Positions 16,233-20,756 of a DNA stretch of 20,756 bases are shown in pieces. The DNA is taken from positions 1-20,756 of the forward strand of contig JADBKA010000075.1 of NCBI GenBank assembly GCA_014896635.1. Reading direction: 5' to 3'. The number at the start of each line of letters is the position of its first letter. Within the stretch, counting starts at the first letter, position 1. This stretch comes from Ktedonobacteraceae bacterium (lineage in GTDB: Bacteria; Chloroflexota; Ktedonobacteria; Ktedonobacterales; Ktedonobacteraceae). Position numbers and translations under genes: made by a program. Below the pieces are notes generated by a model. It made no database searches, was not told the DNA's origin, and saw nothing but the letters and a program-made list of their open reading frames with translations.

Positions 16233-17597
16233 CTATCTCTTTGCCAGGATGTGGATTGCGCGGCCAAGCGCGTTCTCTGCGCTTTCTAAGAGCATTTCGC
16301 TCAGGCCAGGATGTGCGTAGAGGATCTCGGCGAAATCGGTGAGCGTGGCCCCCATTTCGATGCCCAGGACAAGCTGGCCGATGAGATCGCCGGCACGTGG
16401 GCCAACCAGCGTCCCGCCGAGCAGTGTGCCATCCTGTGCGTTTGCCACGAGCAGCGCAAACCCGCTATCAGCGCTTAGGGTCAGCGCCCGGCCATTGGCA
16501 GCAAGGGGGAAACGTCCGGTGAGGACGCTGTAGCCGGCTTGCTCAGCCTCTGTGGCGCTGTAGCCCGCTACTGCCAGCTCTGGCGTGGTATGCACAATCA
16601 GTGGCGTGACCAGCGGCGCAAACTGGACACGCTGCCCGGCGCTGGCCTCGGCGGCGACTTTCGCCTGCTTGACCGCAACACCGGCGAGCGCGCGTCCCCC
16701 CGTGCAGTCGCCGGCGGCGTAGATGCGTGGCACATTTGTCTGCTGCACGGTGTTGACGATGATGGCGCCATGCCCATCAACCTGCACGCCGGCGGCATCC
16801 AGGTGCAGTTTTGCTGTATTGGGGAGCACACCGTTTGATACAATCAATGGACGCCCGTCGATGCTGGCCGGTTGCGCCTTCGGCACAATCTGCACGCCAA
16901 GCCTGCGCAGGCCCGCCTGCACGAGACGTAGCGCGGCTATATCGACGCCGGGCAGGAGCTGCTCGCCCGGCGTATATAGCCTGACTTTGACACCCAGGCT
17001 GGCAAAGATGGTTGCCAGTTCCAGGGCGATATAGTCGTTGCCGAAAATGCTGAGCTGCTGTGGCAGTTCGGGTAATGCCAGCGCCTGCTCCGGCGTCAGA
17101 ATCTGCCCGCCATCAAAAGGTAATTCGGGCAGCGGAGCAGGGATGCCACCCGTTGCAATGATGCAGTGCTCAAATTTGAAGCGGTGAGATGTCTGCTCAC
17201 CTTCAACGCGCATCTCACGCTCACTGAGGAACCAGCCAGTCCCTTTCACCACCTCAATGCGGTTGCCAGCCATGAGACGGCGCACACCATCGGAGAGCCG
17301 TTCCACAACACTCTGCTTCCAGCTTTGCATATGGGGCCAGTCGAAAGAGACGTTTGCCGCCTGGATGCCCATTGCAGCCAACTCTTCCTGCTGCGCCTGC
17401 CGATAGCGTTCGCTGGCCGAAACAAGCGCCTTGAGGGGAATACAGCCGCGATTGAGGCAGGTCCCGCCGGCAGGCCCCGGCTCGACCAGGGTGACATGCC
17501 GTCCAAGCTGCGCGGCGCGAATCGCGGCGACATATCCCCCCGGTCCGGCTCCGAGCACCAGTACATCGACCGCCGTTGTAACATCACCAACAACCAT
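16233..17597 (-). CDS. lpdA: Dihydrolipoyl dehydrogenase-like E3 with altered NAD-binding site
   Basis: E3 normally reoxidises the dihydrolipoyl arm of E2 with FAD and passes electrons to NAD. This 454-aa protein has the FAD motif GAGPGG (16-21), the redox disulfide GGTCLNRGCIPLK (C47, C52), the second FAD motif IYAAGDC (D297) and the catalytic dyad AHPGLSE (H429, E434). The NAD Rossmann motif is degenerate: the usual GGGYIGLE reads GNDYIALE (186-193), the acidic residue at the end of strand 2 is replaced (LYTP), and about 20 residues are missing between there and the segment NGVLPNT (255-261), where AxGRxPNT is expected. ATG 17597 follows AGGAGA at good spacing. It is the last gene of the dehydrogenase operon, so a link to E2 is likely, but normal NAD reduction is in doubt. 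Confidence 0.87.
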   Translation of the reverse strand: MVVGDVTTAVDVLVLGAGPGGYVAAIRAAQLGRHVTLVEPGPAGGTCLNRGCIPLKALVSASERYRQAQQEELAAMGIQAANVSFDWPHMQSWKQSVVERLSDGVRRLMAGNRIEVVKGTGWFLSEREMRVEGEQTSHRFKFEHCIIATGGIPAPLPELPFDGGQILTPEQALALPELPQQLSIFGNDYIALELATIFASLGVKVRLYTPGEQLLPGVDIAALRLVQAGLRRLGVQIVPKAQPASIDGRPLIVSNGVLPNTAKLHLDAAGVQVDGHGAIIVNTVQQTNVPRIYAAGDCTGGRALAGVAVKQAKVAAEASAGQRVQFAPLVTPLIVHTTPELAVAGYSATEAEQAGYSVLTGRFPLAANGRALTLSADSGFALLVANAQDGTLLGGTLVGPRAGDLIGQLVLGIEMGATLTDFAEILYAHPGLSEMLLESAENALGRAIHILAKR

Positions 17598-17628
17598 GAA
17601 ATTCTCCTGAAAAAAACCTTTAGTGACA

Positions 17629-17650
17629 ATGGAGCCGCGCGCGGCTCCAT
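17629..17650. repeat. Perfect 22-nt palindrome between E2 and E3
   Basis: ATGGAGCCGCG followed directly by CGCGGCTCCAT makes an 11-bp self-complementary arm pair with no loop. It starts immediately after the E2 stop codon on the minus strand and precedes the E3 ribosome binding site by ~20 bases. In RNA it would form a GC-rich hairpin. The T-run (seven T) comes about 14 bases later, so full termination is unlikely. Confidence 0.7.
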
Positions 17651-19018
17651 CTAAACCATATCGAGCATCAGGTGTTGGGGATGCTCAACCAGATCTTTGA
17701 AACGCGCCAGGAATTTGCCAGCCTGCGCGCCGTCGATCAGGCGGTGATCGAAGGAGAGCGTAAGCGGCATGATTGTGCGCACAATGATCGTACCTTCGCG
17801 CACAATCGCTTTTTCTTGTAAACGTCCTACGGCCAGGATGGCCGCTTCGGGATAGTTGATAATAGGCGTTCCTGAACTACCGCCGAAACTGCCAATATTG
17901 TTAAGCGTGAAGGTGCTGCCCGAAACCTCTGACAGCGAGAGCGTGCGCTTCTGCGCTCCTTCTATCAGATGTTCAAGCTGTTGCGCGATTTGCATGATCG
18001 TCAGATGGTCAGCATCGCGCAGTACGGGGACGAGCAGCCCTTCGGGCGAATCGGCGGCTATGCCAATGTGGTAGGCGCGTTTATAGACGATCTCACGCCG
18101 CTCCTCGTCCAGGCTGGCATTGAAAATGGGAAACTCTTTGAGCACAGGGAGCAACAGTTTGATCAGCAGTGGCATGTAGGTCAGTCTGACGCCGCGCTGC
18201 TCGGCTGCCGGTTTGAGCGCCTGGCGCAGCGCGACCAGTTCCGTACCGTCCACTTCGTCGAAAGCGGTAGCATGCGGGATGGTGCGCCAGGAACGCTCCA
18301 TGCGCTCGGCGATACGCCGGCGCAGCCCGCTGAGCGGTTGCCGTTCCTCGACTGCCGGAGCCGCCATCACGGGGGGAGCAGCGACAGATTTTTGCTGTTC
18401 GACAGACGGCTGGACCTGAACTGTCTGGCCTGCCGCGCCATTTGCATGTGTGACTGCTGACACGGGTGCGGGTGCAGTCGGGGCTTCGCTCTTGAGGCGC
18501 TCAGCATAGGCCAGCACGTCCTCCATTGTGATACGCCCGTTTGGCTGCGAGGATGGCACCTGTGCCAGGTCGATGCCCAGCTCGAATGCTCGTTTGCGCA
18601 CAGCCGGGGCGGCGAGAATACGCGCCGGCGCGGCTTGTGTGGTGATTGCGCTGTCAGGGCGATGCGCAGACGCTGAAGTAAGAGTTGCAGCGGGTTTTGT
18701 CGTCGGCGCTGGCTGAGCCTGTCGAGAGGGCTGAACGGCAGTACCGCCTGTGCTGACTGTGCTGGCTGTGCTGGCCGGACTGCTCCGCTCTTCAAATAGT
18801 ACAAGCACTTCGCCCAGTCTTGCCGTCTTGCCGGCTGGCACGCGAATCTCGGCCACACGGCCCGCAACTGGCGAGGGGATTTCAACAACCGCTTTATCTG
18901 TTTCAACCTCGACCATCGGCTGATCCCGCTTGACGATATCGCCCGGCCCTACCAGCCAGCGGCGAATCTCCGCCTCCTGCATGCCTTCGCCCAGATCGGG
19001 CAGCTTAAACTCTTGCAT
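17651..19018 (-). CDS. pdhC: 2-oxoacid dehydrogenase E2 (dihydrolipoyl acyltransferase)
   Basis: E2 is the core of the complex: its lipoyl arm takes the acyl group from E1 and transfers it to CoA. The 455-aa product has one N-terminal lipoyl domain (1-78) with the lipoylated Lys in VETDKAVVEIP (K42). An Ala/Pro/Thr-rich linker (79-130) leads to a peripheral subunit-binding domain (about 133-170; APAVRKRAFELGIDL, NGRITMEDVLAY). A second linker precedes the catalytic domain (about 225-455) with SFDHRLIDG (H425, D429). One lipoyl domain is the common state in Gram-positive-type complexes. The ATG follows AGAGG with ~7 bases spacing, 18 bases after the E1beta stop. The substrate (pyruvate or a branched-chain oxoacid) cannot be settled from sequence; pyruvate is my preference. 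Confidence 0.92.
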   Translation of the reverse strand: MQEFKLPDLGEGMQEAEIRRWLVGPGDIVKRDQPMVEVETDKAVVEIPSPVAGRVAEIRVPAGKTARLGEVLVLFEERSSPASTASTVSTGGTAVQPSRQAQPAPTTKPAATLTSASAHRPDSAITTQAAPARILAAPAVRKRAFELGIDLAQVPSSQPNGRITMEDVLAYAERLKSEAPTAPAPVSAVTHANGAAGQTVQVQPSVEQQKSVAAPPVMAAPAVEERQPLSGLRRRIAERMERSWRTIPHATAFDEVDGTELVALRQALKPAAEQRGVRLTYMPLLIKLLLPVLKEFPIFNASLDEERREIVYKRAYHIGIAADSPEGLLVPVLRDADHLTIMQIAQQLEHLIEGAQKRTLSLSEVSGSTFTLNNIGSFGGSSGTPIINYPEAAILAVGRLQEKAIVREGTIIVRTIMPLTLSFDHRLIDGAQAGKFLARFKDLVEHPQHLMLDMV

Positions 19019-19036
19019 GATATGCCTCTACTCTCA

Positions 19037-20014
19037 TTATGGTTCCATTACGCGCCTGATGGCATCGAGCACTTTAGGCGGGGATGGCAGGTAGTAATCT
19101 TCCTGACCGGGCGTCGGGAAGGGTGTATCGTAACCTGTCACGCGCTCGACAGGCTTTAGTAGAGAATAGAGACAATGCTCATTAATAACGGCTGTTACCT
19201 CGGAGCCGACGCCACCCGCTCGTGGAGCCTCATGCACTACAACGGCCCGCCCGGTCTTCTCCACCGAAGTCACTATCGTCTCCTCATCAAGCGGCCAGAC
19301 GGTGCGCAAATCAACCACCTCAACGTCGGTGCCGGCCTCTTCTTCCGCCTGCTGTGCTGCTTCCAGCGCCGTCGCAACCATCGCCCCGTAGGTAAAGACG
19401 CTGACATCGCCGCCCTCGCGTACAATACTGGCCCGGCCAAGTGGCAGCATATAGTAATCTTCAGGCGTTTCCTGACGAAAAGAGCGATAGAGCTTAATGT
19501 TTTCCAGAAAGAGCACGGGATCAGGGTCGGCAACGGCAGAGGCAAGCAGACCTTTAGCATCGTAAGGAGTAGAGGGAATGACAACTTTGAGGCCCGGCGT
19601 TTGTAGAAACACCCCTTCCAGGCTGTCGGCGTGTAATTCAGGAGTGCGCACGCCGCCGCCATAGGGAGCGCGCACGACCAGCGGGCAGGTGTAGACGCCG
19701 GCGCTGCGGAAGCGGATACGCGCTGCCTGTGTCACAAGCTGGCTCATGCTGAGGAAGAGAAAGCCCGCGAACTGGATCTCGGCTACCGGGCGCAGGCCAT
19801 AGACGGCCATGCCAACGGAGGTACCAATGATCGCTGACTCGGAAAGAGGCGTGTCGAAAACGCGCGTTTCGCCAAAACGCTGCTGGAGACCCTCCGTTAC
19901 GCGAAAAACGCCGCCGTTGACCCCTATATCCTGTCCAAGCAGAATCACGCGCTGATCGCGTTCCAATTCCAGAGTCAGCGCGTTGTTGAGAGCTTCTATC
20001 ATCGTCATTTTCAT
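19037..20014 (-). CDS. pdhB: 2-oxoacid dehydrogenase E1 component, beta subunit
   Basis: E1beta pairs with E1alpha to decarboxylate the 2-oxoacid with thiamine diphosphate and acylate the E2 lipoyl group. The 325-aa product shows the family blocks DIGVNGGVFRVTEGL, FDTPLSESAIIG (with E59, the Glu that activates the cofactor), RAPYGGGVRTPELHADSLEG (H128) and PSTPYDAKGLL, plus a C-terminal transketolase domain (VVDLRTVWPLDEETI). The common HSQSLE reads HADSLE here, as in several family members. I place the start at ATG 20014, 9 bases after AAGGGAG. A TTG at 20020 directly abuts the E1alpha stop and is too close to that site. The ribosome binding site lies in the last E1alpha codons, so the two are translationally coupled. 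Confidence 0.93.
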   Translation of the reverse strand: MKMTMIEALNNALTLELERDQRVILLGQDIGVNGGVFRVTEGLQQRFGETRVFDTPLSESAIIGTSVGMAVYGLRPVAEIQFAGFLFLSMSQLVTQAARIRFRSAGVYTCPLVVRAPYGGGVRTPELHADSLEGVFLQTPGLKVVIPSTPYDAKGLLASAVADPDPVLFLENIKLYRSFRQETPEDYYMLPLGRASIVREGGDVSVFTYGAMVATALEAAQQAEEEAGTDVEVVDLRTVWPLDEETIVTSVEKTGRAVVVHEAPRAGGVGSEVTAVINEHCLYSLLKPVERVTGYDTPFPTPGQEDYYLPSPPKVLDAIRRVMEP

Positions 20015-20020
20015 GGTCAA

Positions 20021-20701
20021 TTACTCCCTTCCCCGTTTCGTTAATTGGGCGTAGCGCAGGAGATCTTCGCGTTGAGCCTGCTGGCGCGGTGTCAGTTCGG
20101 CAGCGGTCCAGTCAAAAATGCTATCGGGCGATGGTGGCGGCATGGCCTCGGCCTCGTCTGCTGCGCGGTTGATCTCGTCTTCAACCTCCTCGATCAACCT
20201 GCTGTCCTGCTCCTCACTGAGGAGACCGCGCCGCATCAGGAAACGGCGAAAGCGGTCAATGGGATCTTTCGCTTTCCAGGCTTCGACCTCGGCGGGATCG
20301 CGGTAGCGTGTAGGATCGTCGGCGGTCGTGTGCGCGCCAATACGGTAGGTCAGGGCCTCAACCAGCGTCGGGCCTTCGCCGGCGCGCGCGCGTTTGATAG
20401 CCTGCTGCATGACATCGTAAACGGCGAGTATGTCGTTGCCATCGACCAGCACCGAGGGGACGCCGAAGCCGGCTCCGCGCGCGGCCAGCGTTGGCGCGGC
20501 GCTCTGCTTGCGGCGCGGCACACTGATCGCCCAGCCATTGTTCTGCACGACCAGCACTACCGGCGCGCGGAAGACGCCCGCGAAGTTCAGCGCCTCGTTG
20601 AAATCGCCCTCCGAGGTCGCGCCATCGCCGCAGACGCCCACCGTCACCGGCATCTCGCCGAACACCGGAACGACCCCGGGCGGCGGGACGGTGACGATCA
20701 C
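20021..20701 (-). CDS. pdhA: 2-oxoacid dehydrogenase E1 alpha subunit, N-terminally truncated
   Basis: The C-terminal ~210 residues are clear E1alpha: the thiamine diphosphate/Mg motif GDGATSEGDFNEALNFA with NN 27 residues later (G25-D26-G27, N54-N55 counted from GTG 20701), IGAHTTADDPTRYRD (H124) and AWKAKDPIDRFRRFL. Full-length subunits have about 320-370 residues, so ~130 N-terminal residues are missing. Similarity ends near PVTVGVCGDG. Upstream the frame reads VPPPGVVPVFGE, which is no E1alpha sequence, and reaches a TAG at 20717-20719. The opposite strand there encodes an IPT/TIG domain. The gene is therefore broken at about 20640-20660, by assembly chimerism or a real rearrangement. It is first of the E1alpha-E1beta-E2-E3 operon. 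Substrate (pyruvate preferred, branched-chain possible) is inferred. Confidence 0.85.
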   Translation of the reverse strand: MIVTVPPPGVVPVFGEMPVTVGVCGDGATSEGDFNEALNFAGVFRAPVVLVVQNNGWAISVPRRKQSAAPTLAARGAGFGVPSVLVDGNDILAVYDVMQQAIKRARAGEGPTLVEALTYRIGAHTTADDPTRYRDPAEVEAWKAKDPIDRFRRFLMRRGLLSEEQDSRLIEEVEDEINRAADEAEAMPPPSPDSIFDWTAAELTPRQQAQREDLLRYAQLTKRGRE

Positions 20702-20756
20702 GGGACACGACCTGAACTACGGGTCGGTCAGCTTCGGCACGACCGCTGCCACCGGT
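20643..20756 (+). CDS. IPT/TIG-domain fragment, partial at both ends
   Basis: In this plus-strand frame the last 38 codons read VTGISPNTGTTPGGGTVTITG and continue HDLNYGSVSFGTTAATG to the window edge. This is the typical start of an IPT/TIG immunoglobulin-like domain (V-x-x-I-S-P-x-x-G-x-x-x-G-G-x-x-V-T-I-x-G, then V-x-F-G). Such domains occur in repeats in large extracellular proteins, often of high-GC bacteria. The frame has no stop at the right edge, and to the left it runs into antisense E1alpha. It overlaps the unmatched 5' part of the E1alpha frame, and I consider it the genuine coding sense there. Short length limits certainty. Confidence 0.55.

Overview
This window looks like a piece of a Chloroflexota chromosome, most likely class Ktedonobacteria. 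That placement rests on general character only: moderate-high GC, long GC-rich hairpins in almost every intergenic gap, extended -10 promoters, CxxC zinc-ribbon proteins, FHA proteins and an archaeal-type IMP cyclohydrolase. No 16S gene or other decisive marker is present. The odd length and the broken genes at both ends suggest a complete contig, probably from a draft or metagenome assembly.

Left part (1-7400): a 5'-truncated transglutaminase-like protein is followed by a membrane-anchored protein with two FHA domains. Convergent to these is a PurO-type IMP cyclohydrolase. Then comes a small zinc-ribbon protein with an RGG/RDR-like tail and a long structured leader, a FabH-like ketoacyl synthase III, and on the minus strand a GNAT acetyltransferase and a coiled-coil protein with an internal repeat.

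Middle (7400-14300): a large GH38 alpha-mannosidase, a two-TM double-zinc-ribbon protein and gyrB, all on the plus strand, each with its own leader and candidate promoter.

Right part (14300-20756), all minus strand: modA-modB of a molybdate ABC transporter, without modC beside it, behind a good sigma-A promoter. Beyond it is a four-gene 2-oxoacid (pyruvate) dehydrogenase operon in the order E1alpha, E1beta, E2, E3, closed by a 14-bp terminator-like hairpin. The E3 subunit has a damaged NAD-binding motif.

The most unusual observations are: (1) the last ~110 bases encode, on the plus strand, an IPT/TIG domain that cuts off the N-terminus of E1alpha, which suggests a chimeric join or rearrangement; (2) a dispersed family of intergenic GC-rich double-hairpin elements, with at least six related copies between genes; (3) the E3 homologue with a degenerate Rossmann motif and a shortened NAD domain; (4) a perfect 22-nt palindrome between E2 and E3; (5) hairpins at the very 5' end of the gyrB transcript and in the ketoacyl-synthase leader. 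I saw no tRNA, rRNA, CRISPR array, transposase or phage gene. A defence or other entirely new multi-gene system is not evident.
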